Shown in pieces: positions 1-7,910 of a DNA stretch of 51,497 nucleotides. Positions within the stretch are counted from its first letter, which is position 1; every line of letters starts with the position of its first letter. Under the pieces are notes generated by a model, which was not told the origin of the DNA, ran no database searches, and was given only the letters and a program-made list of their open reading frames with translations. Source of the DNA: Dethiobacter sp. (GTDB lineage Bacteria > Bacillota > Dethiobacteria > Dethiobacterales > Dethiobacteraceae); NCBI GenBank assembly GCA_020725465.1, contig DYEY01000005.1, positions 1 to 51,497 of the forward strand. The letters run 5' to 3'. The position numbers and the translations under genes are program-made.

Positions 1-43
1 CCGCCAGCGTTCGTCCTGAGCCAGGATCAAACTCTCCAAAAAA
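1..43 (-). rRNA. rrs: 16S ribosomal RNA, 5' end only (partial)
   Basis: Read on the minus strand this is the universal 5' start of bacterial 16S rRNA: GAGAGTTTGATCCTGGCTC followed by AGGACGAACGCTGGCGG at the window edge. Only about 40 nucleotides lie inside the window; the rest of the rRNA operon continues to the left. The exact mature 5' end is uncertain by a few bases. Confidence 0.95.
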
Positions 44-204
44 TATTCCCAGGCTGCCAGGCAGCCGGTTCAACCTTTGAATGTTGATTTTGGCCCCAAT
101 TGTTTTGAAGCGTTTCGCCCGTCCGGTTCAGAAGTCCCAAAACCCCTGCCTCGACGGAGCGTAAAGTTTACATCTATTCGATGTGTACTTCGCATGGCGT
201 TCCT

Positions 205-224
205 GTTCAGTTTTCAAAGAGCGG
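205..224 (-). promoter_or_regulatory. boxA-like antitermination element in the rRNA leader
   Basis: On the minus strand the leader contains CCGCTCTTTGAAAACTGAAC. This resembles the GCTCTTTGAAAACT boxA-type element of Firmicutes rRNA leaders that recruits Nus factors. It lies between the rrn promoter and the 16S start, where such an element is expected. The assignment rests on motif and position only. Confidence 0.6.
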
Positions 225-261
225 TTCTCAAAAAATCATCGCTGTCAGCAGCGACTTTTAT

Positions 262-290
262 ATACTAGCATATTTGCTGAGACTTGTCAA
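262..290 (-). promoter_or_regulatory. rRNA operon promoter (sigma-A type)
   Basis: Minus strand: -35 TTGACA (285-290), a 17-base spacer and -10 TAGTAT (262-267), with an A-rich stretch upstream that could act as an UP element. Transcription would start near 255, giving a leader of about 210 bases before 16S. The rest of the gap up to the lysS stop (291-491) shows no convincing gene or intrinsic terminator. Confidence 0.75.
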
Positions 291-491
291 ACTGTTTTTC
301 GACGTTAACTTCCACCATCGATGCCAGATAATGTACGCTGATGGTCAGCATCATTTAATATAACATCCCCGGTCCGGTAAGACAAACCTCACCAACCACG
401 TTTATACTGATTGAGCATTTTTTATGTGCGTCTAGGTTAAATGTCTTCTGCTTTTCTAAGTATTTCACCATTAATGACAGGTATACATTAA

Positions 492-1955
492 TCAGTCCCG
501 TGGACGCAAGGTGGGAAAAAGAATTACGTCACGGATTGAAGGAGAATCGGTCAGTATCATCACCAACCGGTCGACGCCGATGCCAAGTCCGCCCGTGGGG
601 GGCATGCCGTATTCCAGGGCGGTGACAAAATCTTCGTCAAGCAGCTGGGCCTCTTCGTCACCGGCGGCCCGTTTGGCCATCTGCTGCTCGAAACGGCTCA
701 GCTGGTCAATAGGGTCGGTAAGCTCCGTAAATGCATTGGCTATTTCACTGGCTGCCATAAAAGCTTCGAAACGGTAAGTCAAAGCCGGGTCGTCTTCCTT
801 GCGCTTGGCCAGGGGCGACACCTCAATGGGGTAATCAAGAATAAAAACCGGCTGAATCAGGTGTTCTTCCACTTTTTCTTCGAAGATTTCATTCATTATC
901 TCACCGCGGGTACTACCGGCCTTAACTTCCAGGCCAAGACGACGGGCGGCGCTTACTGCCTGCTCCGTTGTGGCTATGACAGAAAAATCAATGCCTGTAT
1001 ATTTGCGGATGGCCTCAACCATGGTCACTCTGGGCCAGGGAGGGGTAAGATCGAGCTCAGTGTTTTGGTAGGATACTTTCATCGAGCCGGTAACCACACC
1101 GGCCACATGGGAAATCATCTGCTCGGTCAGTTCCATCATATCCGTGTAGTCGGCCTGCGCCTGGTAAACCTCCACCGAAGTAAACTCAGGGTTATGCCTG
1201 GTGGAAATGCCCTCGTTGCGAAATATCCGCCCCAGCTCATATACCCTGTCCAGCCCGCCCACAATAAGTCTTTTTAAATGCAACTCAGTGGCAATGCGCA
1301 GGTAAAGGTCCATGCCCAGCGCATTATGATGAGTAATAAAAGGGCGGGCGGAAGCGCCGCCCGGGATGGCGTGCATCATGGGCGTTTCTACCTCCAGGAA
1401 ACCCCGGTCATTCAAAAATGAGCGCATAGCCTGTACAATACGGCTGCGCGCTATGAAAACGTCTTTAACCTCAGGATTTGTAATCAGGTCAAGATAGCGT
1501 TGCCGGTAGCGCAGGTCCACGTTGGTAAGGCCATGCCATTTTTCAGGCAAAGGCCGCAAAGACTTGGCCAGCAGGGCAAACTGTCTGACCGACACGGTGA
1601 CTTCCCCCCGCCGGGTGCGAAAGACTTCTCCGGTCACGCCGATAATGTCGCCTATATCCAAAAGCTCAAAAACACCGTAGGCCCTCTCCCCGATGTCGTC
1701 TAAGCGGACATAAATCTGTACCTGGCCGCTTGAATCCTGCAGGTTGGCAAAGGAAGCCTTGCCGTGGGCACGGATTGTCATCAACCTGCCGGCCAGAGAA
1801 ACGGTTTGCCCTGCAAGCGCGTCAAAACGGCCGATAATATCGGCCGCATGGTGGGTGACTTCATATTTCCTGCCGTAAGGTTCCACGCCCATACTGCTCA
1901 GCTTGGCCAGCTTCTGCCGTCGTATCTGTTCCTGCTCGCTGTAAAGTTCTCCCAT
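492..1955 (-). CDS. lysS: Lysyl-tRNA synthetase (class II)
   Basis: It charges tRNA-Lys with lysine in the cytoplasm. The protein has an N-terminal anticodon-binding OB-fold (roughly residues 55-145), then the class II catalytic core with motif 2 ([15 protein letters not shown]) and motif 3 ([11 protein letters not shown]) near the C-terminus. The length of 487 residues is normal for a bacterial LysS. I prefer the ATG at 1955 (MGELYSEQ) over a GTG at 1970 because MGEL is family-like and a GGTGGTGAT ribosome-binding stretch precedes it. It starts 21 bases after greA ends, so the two are co-transcribed from the promoter at 2690-2718. No lysine T-box or riboswitch is visible upstream. The greA-lysS pairing is common in Firmicutes. 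Confidence 0.97.
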   Translation of the reverse strand: MGELYSEQEQIRRQKLAKLSSMGVEPYGRKYEVTHHAADIIGRFDALAGQTVSLAGRLMTIRAHGKASFANLQDSSGQVQIYVRLDDIGERAYGVFELLDIGDIIGVTGEVFRTRRGEVTVSVRQFALLAKSLRPLPEKWHGLTNVDLRYRQRYLDLITNPEVKDVFIARSRIVQAMRSFLNDRGFLEVETPMMHAIPGGASARPFITHHNALGMDLYLRIATELHLKRLIVGGLDRVYELGRIFRNEGISTRHNPEFTSVEVYQAQADYTDMMELTEQMISHVAGVVTGSMKVSYQNTELDLTPPWPRVTMVEAIRKYTGIDFSVIATTEQAVSAARRLGLEVKAGSTRGEIMNEIFEEKVEEHLIQPVFILDYPIEVSPLAKRKEDDPALTYRFEAFMAASEIANAFTELTDPIDQLSRFEQQMAKRAAGDEEAQLLDEDFVTALEYGMPPTGGLGIGVDRLVMILTDSPSIRDVILFPTLRPRD

Positions 1956-1976
1956 CAGCCGTATCACCACCGGTTA

Positions 1977-2450
1977 TTAAAGAATTTGGATTATCTGGTA
2001 TTTCAGTACCCCCGCTGGCACAGTAACTTCCACCACATCACCGATTCTTTTATTAAGAATGGCTTTACCCACCGGTGATTCATTGGAGATTTTATTTTCA
2101 GCCGGGTTAGCTTCAGCTGACCCGACAATTGTGTACTGAAAATCTTCATCGTATTCCAGATCCCTGAGAAGAACCCTGGAACCGATTCCCACCTTGTCCG
2201 GACTGGTTTCGGCATCGTCAATCAGCCGCACATTGCGCAGCATCTTTTCCAGTGTAATAATCCTTCCCTCGATAAAAGCCTGCTCGTTTTTGGCGTCCTC
2301 ATACTCGGAATTCTCAGAGATATCCCCGAATGAAATGGCTGTCTTAATACGGGCAGCCACTTCCCGGCGCCTGACTGATTTCAGATATTCCAGCTCTTTT
2401 TCCAGTTTTTCCAGGCCTCCCTGAGTAAGTATCACTTCTTTACTTGCCAT
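1977..2450 (-). CDS. greA: Transcription elongation factor GreA
   Basis: GreA binds the RNA polymerase secondary channel and stimulates cleavage of the backtracked transcript 3' end. The 157-residue protein has the N-terminal antiparallel coiled coil (about residues 8-75) whose loop carries the acidic signature [10 protein letters not shown]. The C-terminal FKBP-like domain contains [14 protein letters not shown]. An AAAGGAGCGAACGTA ribosome-binding region precedes the ATG at 2450. It is the first gene of the greA-lysS unit and is preceded by a leader of about 230 bases from a consensus promoter. Confidence 0.97.
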   Translation of the reverse strand: MASKEVILTQGGLEKLEKELEYLKSVRRREVAARIKTAISFGDISENSEYEDAKNEQAFIEGRIITLEKMLRNVRLIDDAETSPDKVGIGSRVLLRDLEYDEDFQYTIVGSAEANPAENKISNESPVGKAILNKRIGDVVEVTVPAGVLKYQIIQIL

Positions 2451-2558
2451 TACGTTCGCTCCTTTAAGGCGTTTTCAAAACCCACTTCCAAGTATATTCG
2501 CAAACCAATATAAAGTTTACTCCGGGCAAAAGGTTCTCAATTAGGGTAAGACGACAAC

Positions 2559-2578
2559 GAATCGCCGGATGGCGATTC
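2559..2578 (-). promoter_or_regulatory. Stable hairpin in the greA leader
   Basis: The greA 5' leader contains a perfect 8-bp inverted repeat GAATCGCC/GGCGATTC with a 4-base loop. No T-run follows on the minus strand, so it is not a classical terminator. Its role is unknown; it could stabilise or regulate the greA-lysS transcript. Confidence 0.4.
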
Positions 2579-2689
2579 AGGATAATACGGACGTCTGTGT
2601 CCCTGTTAAGCGTTGCCTCTTGCCTTTCCCTATTATGGCTAACAGGGGTGGTTTTATAACAGCGGGGTGCTTGCAATTTTTTCTAGTCC

Positions 2690-2718
2690 ATTATAAAACA
2701 GTATTTTTACTTTGTCAA
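2690..2718 (-). promoter_or_regulatory. Consensus sigma-A promoter for greA-lysS
   Basis: Minus strand: perfect -35 TTGACA (2713-2718), a 17-base spacer and perfect -10 TATAAT (2690-2695). It lies directly after the stop codon of the acyl-ACP-reductase-like gene. It therefore decouples greA-lysS from the genes upstream and leaves a leader of about 230 bases (to 2451). Confidence 0.85.
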
Positions 2719-2725
2719 ACGTAAG

Positions 2726-3814
2726 TCATTCCTTTTGCAGGCGTGACAGGCTACGGATTGCCTTACGCCTGATGGCGGCGATTTGTTCCGGATTAACTGC
2801 CCGGTCAAAACAGCGTAACCCTGAAACCCTGAAGCGGTGCTTCCGGGCCAGCCCGGCAATCTCGTCCGCCTGCCCCACCGACAGTTCATGCCCCAGGGAG
2901 CAGAGCTCATACCGGTCTTCCAGGGCCAGCATCATTGTCTCCGCCATGCCGGCTGACACGGTGCCGGGAGGCAAACCTAAATTAAAGCCCAGATCTACAT
3001 GCCCCGGCACCTCCACCAGTGCACCTTCAATGGCAAAAACATCGTCACGCAGCTCCGCCACCCGCCGGGCAAGATCTCGCGGCCTTGTCACATCACAGAC
3101 CACCGCCCCGGGTTTCAGCTCCGACACATCAATTATACCTCCCGCTGCACCGGTGACATTAATGAGAATGTCAGCACGCCGTACAGCGCGCCTTATATCG
3201 GCTGTAATTTTGACCGCCAGGCCGCTTTCCTTCAGTATTCTGACAGACAGGTAATCCAGCTCCCTGTTGTTTTCGGCAAACAATGTAAGAAACCTTACTT
3301 TGCGTGCCAGGAGACGGGCAACAACACTGCCGGCCGGCATACCTGCCCCCACAACCACAAACTCGGCTCCACCGGGATCCATCCCCATTGCTTCAGCGGC
3401 TTTTACCGCTGCTTCCAGAGCAGTAACCAGCGCAAAAGCATTTCCTGTAGTCACTGCAATTTTAAGGTTACCGGCCAATGTTACACCAGCGTCCCCCACC
3501 AGCGCTGTCATGGCTCCCAGTCCCACTATCCCGACATCCAGCCGTTCAGCCAACCGGCCGGCCTGAATAATTTTTTTTATAACTTTTCCCTGTGGTAGTT
3601 GCACCATTTGGGCGGAAGTCAGGGGGCAGCATATAAAATATCCTGTTGTTTTACCATACGGAGACTGTATTCCTGTTATTTTTGACAGCTTAAACGGGGG
3701 GAGAGAACGGGTAACAGCCTCTGCCGCCGGCAGGGGAAAACGGCGCAAAAACTTCAGCCTGCGATAAACATCACTTATTTCGATAGGGTGTACAATAATG
3801 GCAAAGTTCCCCAT
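2726..3814 (-). CDS. Acyl-ACP reductase-like / predicted amino acid dehydrogenase (COG5322-like)
   Basis: A 362-residue Rossmann-fold oxidoreductase. Its overall plan resembles cyanobacterial long-chain acyl-ACP reductase: an N-terminal GKTTGYFI region, the GIVGLGAMTALVGDAG segment (residues 95-110), TTGNAFA (122-128), a dinucleotide-binding G156-A-G-M-P-A-G162, and a C-terminal AGMAETMMLALE helix. In the cyanobacterial enzymes that helix begins with a cysteine proposed to form the acyl thioester. Here the matching position appears to be Gly289, so acyl reduction is doubtful. It lies 15 bases after the quinate-dehydrogenase-like gene and is probably co-transcribed with it and the HTH regulator. 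I recognise the family; the substrate is unknown. Confidence 0.75.
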   Translation of the reverse strand: MGNFAIIVHPIEISDVYRRLKFLRRFPLPAAEAVTRSLPPFKLSKITGIQSPYGKTTGYFICCPLTSAQMVQLPQGKVIKKIIQAGRLAERLDVGIVGLGAMTALVGDAGVTLAGNLKIAVTTGNAFALVTALEAAVKAAEAMGMDPGGAEFVVVGAGMPAGSVVARLLARKVRFLTLFAENNRELDYLSVRILKESGLAVKITADIRRAVRRADILINVTGAAGGIIDVSELKPGAVVCDVTRPRDLARRVAELRDDVFAIEGALVEVPGHVDLGFNLGLPPGTVSAGMAETMMLALEDRYELCSLGHELSVGQADEIAGLARKHRFRVSGLRCFDRAVNPEQIAAIRRKAIRSLSRLQKE

Positions 3815-3828
3815 ACCGCCTCCTGAAA

Positions 3829-4752
3829 TTATTGCAGGTAGGTAATACGCGGCCGGAAATTCAGCTCTTTCAGCAGCCTGGAATAATTCTCTGCCGTCAA
3901 TTCCCGCTTTTCACCCGCAATGGCAACCAGGAGCGCTTCCATAACGTTGGTACCAAAAGAACGCCCTTCCAGTTCCGGAGTAGTTGTTACCAGAGTTCTT
4001 ACACCACGTTCTCTCAACAGAGCCACATCCTGAGCCGTGGTAGTATTGGTTATGATTACTTTGCCCGACATATCGCCGGGCATATACCTTTTTATAAAAT
4101 GAAAGTCCCCCGCCACCACAGCGGCTTCGGCAAAAAGACCGGAGGCTTTGGGCTTGTTTTCCTCCTGTTTTTTTCCGGTAGGATAGAGCATGGAAAGGGG
4201 AAGCTGACATATTACCGGTGCCAGGACCCTGGCAACCAGGTCAAGCGCCTTCAGTGAGCGCAAGGGTACAGGTATACCTATGGTAAATACCAGGTCACCA
4301 CAGGTTAAAGGACACCCTGCCTCTTCCAGGGCTTCAGCCATACCAAAGCGGTCCGATCCCGCCATCATCAAAACACGGGGCCGCCCACTCAGGATATCGG
4401 TATGCTGGAGAAGATACGTGATGACGTTGCGCTCAAGCGTATTTTTCAGTCCAGATCCATCAACAATGGGTGTTATCTTCGCGGCCCGCACTACCTTTTT
4501 GGCGTCGCGCAATGCATAGCGGCGGTTTCCCGCAAAAATATACAGATCCATACCGCCAAGGCCAAACGCATCCACTTTGCCGTCGAGCCGGGAAATCATG
4601 TCGGTCATGGCATTTAAATCACCGTCGGTCCCTATCCGTTCTACCCGGCAGAGCTGGCCTGCCATCTCCACCTCCACAGCATGATTGCGTTTAGACGAAC
4701 CAAGGCTGATGCTGACAATGCGTTTCACCGCTCTCCCTCTCCTTTTTTTCAC
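3829..4752 (-). CDS. Quinate 5-dehydrogenase-like conserved protein
   Basis: A 307-residue protein resembling Firmicutes proteins commonly annotated as quinate 5-dehydrogenase, although the classical shikimate-dehydrogenase motifs are not obvious. Visible features are an N-terminal KRIVSISLGSSKRNHAVEVE strand region, a DAFGLGGMDLYIFAG loop around residues 58-72, and a later VIITNTTTAQDVALLRERG segment that looks like a nucleotide- or substrate-binding alpha/beta unit. The ATG of MKKRRGRAVKR or an internal start at KRIVSIS is possible. It sits between the HTH regulator and the acyl-ACP-reductase-like gene, with short spacers, so the three likely form one transcript. The function is not established. 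Confidence 0.55.
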   Translation of the reverse strand: MKKRRGRAVKRIVSISLGSSKRNHAVEVEMAGQLCRVERIGTDGDLNAMTDMISRLDGKVDAFGLGGMDLYIFAGNRRYALRDAKKVVRAAKITPIVDGSGLKNTLERNVITYLLQHTDILSGRPRVLMMAGSDRFGMAEALEEAGCPLTCGDLVFTIGIPVPLRSLKALDLVARVLAPVICQLPLSMLYPTGKKQEENKPKASGLFAEAAVVAGDFHFIKRYMPGDMSGKVIITNTTTAQDVALLRERGVRTLVTTTPELEGRSFGTNVMEALLVAIAGEKRELTAENYSRLLKELNFRPRITYLQ

Positions 4753-4773
4753 CCGTAAGGCAATGATAAAAAT

Positions 4774-5292
4774 TTACAGGCTTAAAAGCAACGCTTCCAG
4801 CTGCTGCGGGTCCACCCGGATATCGCCGGTCACCGGTGTGGGGGCTATATCGGTACCCAGCACCTGGTTATCCAACAATGCTTCCGCCAGGCGGATCCAT
4901 TTGGGTGAGCAAAAAACAAGAACTGTATCACACTGCCTGAACCGCTCAAGCAAAGACATTACGCTGTTAAAGAAGTCCATACCGCTGCTTTGCTCCACCA
5001 GTAACCAACGTTCACGGTTGGAAAGGATAAGGCGTTCCTCAATGCCATATCGGTCAGCCACGGCATGCAGTTCGTCACCATTGGCGACGGGGAAGGCAAT
5101 AAGGCCGATGCGGCCACCGCGGCGAATGTTCCCGATCGTTTCAAGACGGGAAATAAAAGTCCTGTCAATTTTCAGCCTGGCGGCCGTTTCCTGCTGGGAA
5201 AGCCCTTCGCTGCGAATTTTCAAAATGTTTCTGACCACATTGTCAATCTTTTTTAAGTCGATCAGTTTGTCGCCAATCCTAATAAATTCCAT
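4774..5292 (-). CDS. HTH-domain transcriptional regulator
   Basis: A 172-residue protein with an N-terminal helix-turn-helix of the Cro/C1 type: GLSQQETAARLKIDRTFISR at about residues 31-50, followed by LETIGNIRRGGRIGLIAFPV. The rest looks like an alpha/beta domain and ends in a leucine-rich tail. I chose the ATG at 5292 (MEFIRIGDKL) because GGGGAG lies four bases upstream; a longer frame to 5340 has no such signal. It is followed 22 bases later by the quinate-dehydrogenase-like gene and may regulate that small operon. The ligand is unknown. Confidence 0.7.
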   Translation of the reverse strand: MEFIRIGDKLIDLKKIDNVVRNILKIRSEGLSQQETAARLKIDRTFISRLETIGNIRRGGRIGLIAFPVANGDELHAVADRYGIEERLILSNRERWLLVEQSSGMDFFNSVMSLLERFRQCDTVLVFCSPKWIRLAEALLDNQVLGTDIAPTPVTGDIRVDPQQLEALLLSL

Positions 5293-5405
5293 GCTACTCC
5301 CCGCTTGTGCACAGATTTGTGGACAAATAAATTTTACCACTGTTTCATTAAGGCCGCAAGTGCAGCCAATAAAACAGTTACAACTGATACAGCGCCCGGC
5401 AGCCG

Positions 5406-6371
5406 TTATCTGTCAGGGGTCAGGGCTGTCATGATCTCTCTCATTTCCTCCCGTGTCTGTGCCCCCATTATAAGCTTCCGGACAGCGGCAGCGCCGGCTA
5501 CGCCCCTGATATACCAGGCCATATGCTTTCTCATTTCTCTGACGCCGATATACTCACCTTTCAGTTCCACCACCATGTCAAGATGCCGGAGCGCCAGCAT
5601 CACGCGTTCCTTCAAACACGGTTCGGGCAACAGCTCTCCTGTCTCCAGATACCTGACTGTCCTCTTTATCAGCCAGGGGTTGCCCATTGCCCCGCGTGCC
5701 ACCATCACCGCGTCACACCCTGTCTCCTGCAGCATTTCCGCCGCTTTCACCGGTGTATATATATCCCCGTTACCTATTACCGGTATACTGAGGCTTTCTT
5801 TTACTTTTTTTATGATTTCCCAGTCCGCAGTCCCGCTGTAGCCCTGCTCACGGGTCCTGCCATGCACCGTAACAGCGGCGGCGCCACCTTCCTGGACCGC
5901 CAGCGCCACCTCCACGGCGTTGATTTCAGACTCATCCCATCCTTTTCTTATCTTCACCGTTACCGGCAGCCGCACCGCAGCTCTGACCGCCGACACGATA
6001 TTTTGGGCTTTGGAGGGATCACGCATAAGGGCGCAGCCTTCACCTCTTCCCGCCACTTTTTTTGCCGGGCAGCCCATATTGATATCAATAAGGTCCGGTT
6101 TAAGACAGCGTTCAATTATAACGGCGCCTTCCGCCATTATTTCCGGTTCGCGGCCAAAAAGCTGGACACCAACAGGCCTTTCTTTCGCCTGGAATTCCGC
6201 AATCTTCAGGCTCTGCCCGGGCGCACAGACTGTTCCCCTGGCACTGATCATTTCCGTAAAAGTTAGCGCCACCCCCATCTCCACCGCCAAGCGCCTGAAC
6301 GCACTGTCGGTTACACCGGCCATGGGTGCGAGGACAACGCGGTTTTTAAGTGTTACCGGCCCTATTTTCAT
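5406..6371 (-). CDS. dusB: tRNA-dihydrouridine synthase (DusB type)
   Basis: An FMN-dependent enzyme that reduces uridine to dihydrouridine in the tRNA D-loop. It begins with the FMN-barrel signature APMAGVTDSAFRR and carries DINMGCPAKKV, whose cysteine is the catalytic proton donor. It continues with VTVHGRTREQGYSG, GNGDIYTP and MVARGAMGNPWL of the TIM barrel, then a helical C-terminal domain. The 321-residue length fits the family. The start at 6371 (MKIGPVTLKN) has GGAGGC upstream; the frame stays open to 6575, but that part overlaps the XRE gene and is not Dus-like. In Firmicutes dusB is often close to greA-lysS; here three genes separate them. Confidence 0.95.
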   Translation of the reverse strand: MKIGPVTLKNRVVLAPMAGVTDSAFRRLAVEMGVALTFTEMISARGTVCAPGQSLKIAEFQAKERPVGVQLFGREPEIMAEGAVIIERCLKPDLIDINMGCPAKKVAGRGEGCALMRDPSKAQNIVSAVRAAVRLPVTVKIRKGWDESEINAVEVALAVQEGGAAAVTVHGRTREQGYSGTADWEIIKKVKESLSIPVIGNGDIYTPVKAAEMLQETGCDAVMVARGAMGNPWLIKRTVRYLETGELLPEPCLKERVMLALRHLDMVVELKGEYIGVREMRKHMAWYIRGVAGAAAVRKLIMGAQTREEMREIMTALTPDR

Positions 6372-6426
6372 GCCAGCCTCCGTCCTGTGTGTTAATATTA
6401 TGTTGTAATCCAAAAAAAAACACCCG

Positions 6427-6654
6427 TCAGGACGAGTGCTCACGCAAAGCGCCGGGCAAAACAAACATTTCCTCCAGAGGCACATTAAGAACCCGGGATA
6501 TTTTTTTGAGAAGTTCCAGGCGGGGATACTTGCTTCCCCTTTCAATACTGGATAACAGACTGACCGATATACCAATTTCCTCAGCCAATTCCTGCTGCGT
6601 CAGTCTTTTCAGGCGTCTGAGCGCCCGTAACCTGCGGCCCAGGAGTTCCGACAT
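6427..6654 (-). CDS. Small XRE-family regulator
   Basis: A 75-residue protein that is almost entirely a Cro/C1 helix-turn-helix: LTQQELAEEIGISVSLLSS (residues 18-36), then IERGSKYPRLELLKKISRVL. This is typical of stand-alone repressors such as SinR/Xre. A GAGGAGG ribosome-binding site precedes the ATG, and a good promoter lies at 6685-6712. It is transcribed toward dusB, 55 bases away, and divergently from the two small membrane-protein genes. The target is unknown; the shared intergenic region is a natural candidate operator. Confidence 0.88.
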   Translation of the reverse strand: MSELLGRRLRALRRLKRLTQQELAEEIGISVSLLSSIERGSKYPRLELLKKISRVLNVPLEEMFVLPGALREHSS

Positions 6655-6684
6655 GCTGCTTCCAGCCTCCTCGTGAATACCGGG

Positions 6685-6712
6685 ATTCTATTTTCTTCGA
6701 CAAAGAAGTCAA
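6685..6712 (-). promoter_or_regulatory. Promoter of the XRE regulator
   Basis: Minus strand: -35 TTGACT (6707-6712), a 16-base spacer and -10 TAGAAT (6685-6690), 30 bases ahead of the ATG. It lies in the divergent region 6655-6797. Confidence 0.65.
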
Positions 6713-6797
6713 TGATTCCTTCCTGACTTAACATATTCAGACAAAAAGGATTTTTACGGGGCCGCATTGAATATACCCGTCAAAGGGGGGTTATATA

Positions 6798-7190
6798 ATG
6801 TCACAGGGATGGAGTATCAGAAATATCTATATGTACCTGATTTCTTTTGTTACCCTGATGATGGTACTGTTTGGAATAATCAGTTTTCTGAACAATACCG
6901 CGCGGTTTTTCCTGGAGACGGACTACAGGTATTACATCACCCTGATGGATATAGAGCAGGAATACCTGAATACAGGCAGGGATGTGCCTCCGGTTAAGGA
7001 ACTGGAAAGAATACGGGAGGAAAGACATCTCGCCGGACAGGAAGAAGATTACCTCCGAAACAGGGCATACCGCCTGCGGAACCTTATTGGCTCTCTGGCT
7101 GTATGGCTGGTGCCACTGCCTTTCTACCTGTACCACTGGCGCAAAATAAAAGAAGAGCATTATCCGCCCCGGGGAGGTGCAACGGCATGA
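6798..7190 (+). CDS. Small two-TM membrane protein, DUF5671-like
   Basis: A 130-residue protein with a hydrophobic segment at residues 9-31 (IYMYLISFVTLMMVLFGIIS), a charged soluble middle (about 40-92) and a second hydrophobic segment (about 95-112) ending in YLYHWRKIKEEH. The pattern resembles the DUF5671 membrane family. The start has a strong AAAGGGGGG ribosome-binding stretch. Its stop overlaps the start of the next gene by ATGA, indicating translational coupling with a paralogue of the same architecture. The function is unknown. Confidence 0.75.
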   Translation: MSQGWSIRNIYMYLISFVTLMMVLFGIISFLNNTARFFLETDYRYYITLMDIEQEYLNTGRDVPPVKELERIREERHLAGQEEDYLRNRAYRLRNLIGSLAVWLVPLPFYLYHWRKIKEEHYPPRGGATA

Positions 7191-7558
7191 AACTGAGATG
7201 GGATATTAAACACCTGTATTTATATCTGGTCTGCTTTGTTATGCTGATAACGGTAATTGTGGGGGCCACAACTTTAATCAGATCGGGCATTGACCTGCTT
7301 GTGCCGCTGCCCGGCCAGTATAAAAGCCCTGCACGACCTGTCGACCCATTTCCCCCTACCTACCCCAAATCAACCCTTGAGCCGGAGGTTATCGGGCGTG
7401 AACTGCAAAACCAGAAAGAATTCAATGAAAAATGGCAGCATGATAACAATTTCCGTTTAGCAATGCAGAACGTAATGCGGGGCCTCTCCACGCTCATCGT
7501 CGCGCTGCCCGCCTACCTGTATCACTGGCACAAAGTCAGGGAACTGGCTGGCGAATAG
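7187..7558 (+). CDS. Small two-TM membrane protein, paralogue of the upstream gene
   Basis: A 123-residue protein beginning MKLRWDIKHLYLYLVCFV. It repeats the layout of its neighbour: an N-terminal membrane segment (about 10-30), a soluble middle that here is proline-rich (about 40-65), and a C-terminal membrane segment closing with YLYHWHKVREL. The matching LPxYLYHW ending shows the two arose by duplication. The start at 7187 overlaps the preceding stop (ATGA); longer readings upstream run into the neighbour. The pair may form a heteromeric membrane complex; no function is known. Confidence 0.75.
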   Translation: MKLRWDIKHLYLYLVCFVMLITVIVGATTLIRSGIDLLVPLPGQYKSPARPVDPFPPTYPKSTLEPEVIGRELQNQKEFNEKWQHDNNFRLAMQNVMRGLSTLIVALPAYLYHWHKVRELAGE

Positions 7559-7564
7559 AAACCA

Positions 7565-7590
7565 ATATGCCCCCGGGACCGGGGGCATAT
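7565..7590. terminator. Palindromic hairpin between convergent genes
   Basis: An 11-bp perfect stem (ATATGCCCCCG/CGGGGGCATAT) with a GGAC loop lies between the convergent membrane-protein and YbjQ genes. An A/T-rich stretch follows on the plus strand but there is no clean T-run. It is probably a shared terminator. Confidence 0.5.
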
Positions 7591-7601
7591 AAATTAATTA
7601 A

Positions 7602-7904
7602 CTAAATTTTTATAGCCGTTCCGTAGACATAAATTTCCGCCATTCCGGTAGAGATGGTAGACGAAGAGAAGCGGATACCCACAACGGCATTGGCTCCCAG
7701 CTTCTTTGCCTCGGCCTTCATTTCTTCAAAGGCGGCATCGCGAACTTCACTCATGAGATCCGCATATTCCGAAACATCTCCGCCTATCAGCTTCCGGACC
7801 CAAGCCAAAATGTCTTTGCCAAGGTGTACCGCTTTAACCTTGTTTCCCCTTACAATCCCCAGAACCTCATAGTCAACCTTAACGTCAGTGGTCGTCAGCA
7901 ACAC
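7602..7904 (-). CDS. YbjQ/UPF0145 family protein
   Basis: A 100-residue protein of the YbjQ family (putative heavy-metal-binding domain; actual function unknown). Family features are an N-terminal LTTTDVKVDYEVLGIVRG, the central helix (DLMSEVRDAAFEEMKAEAKKLGANAV) and the closing VVGIRF...YGTAIKI strands. The length is typical. It begins six bases before the stop of the ABC permease gene (7911), so it may be the last gene of the GntR-ABC operon. Confidence 0.85.
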   Translation of the reverse strand: MLLTTTDVKVDYEVLGIVRGNKVKAVHLGKDILAWVRKLIGGDVSEYADLMSEVRDAAFEEMKAEAKKLGANAVVGIRFSSSTISTGMAEIYVYGTAIKI

Positions 7905-7910
7905 TGTTCA

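Noticed and set aside
1956-2450. Possible lysine T-box or riboswitch before lysS
   Set aside because: lysS is preceded directly by greA with only 21 bases between them; no T-box core or riboswitch-like structure is seen.
2464-2676. Open frame inside the greA leader
   Set aside because: No ribosome site at its start and no recognisable protein character; it lies within the transcribed leader.
6372-6575. Upstream extension of the dusB reading frame
   Set aside because: The frame is open but overlaps the XRE gene on the same strand, lacks Dus-like residues and lacks a ribosome site. The start at 6371 with GGAGGC is better.
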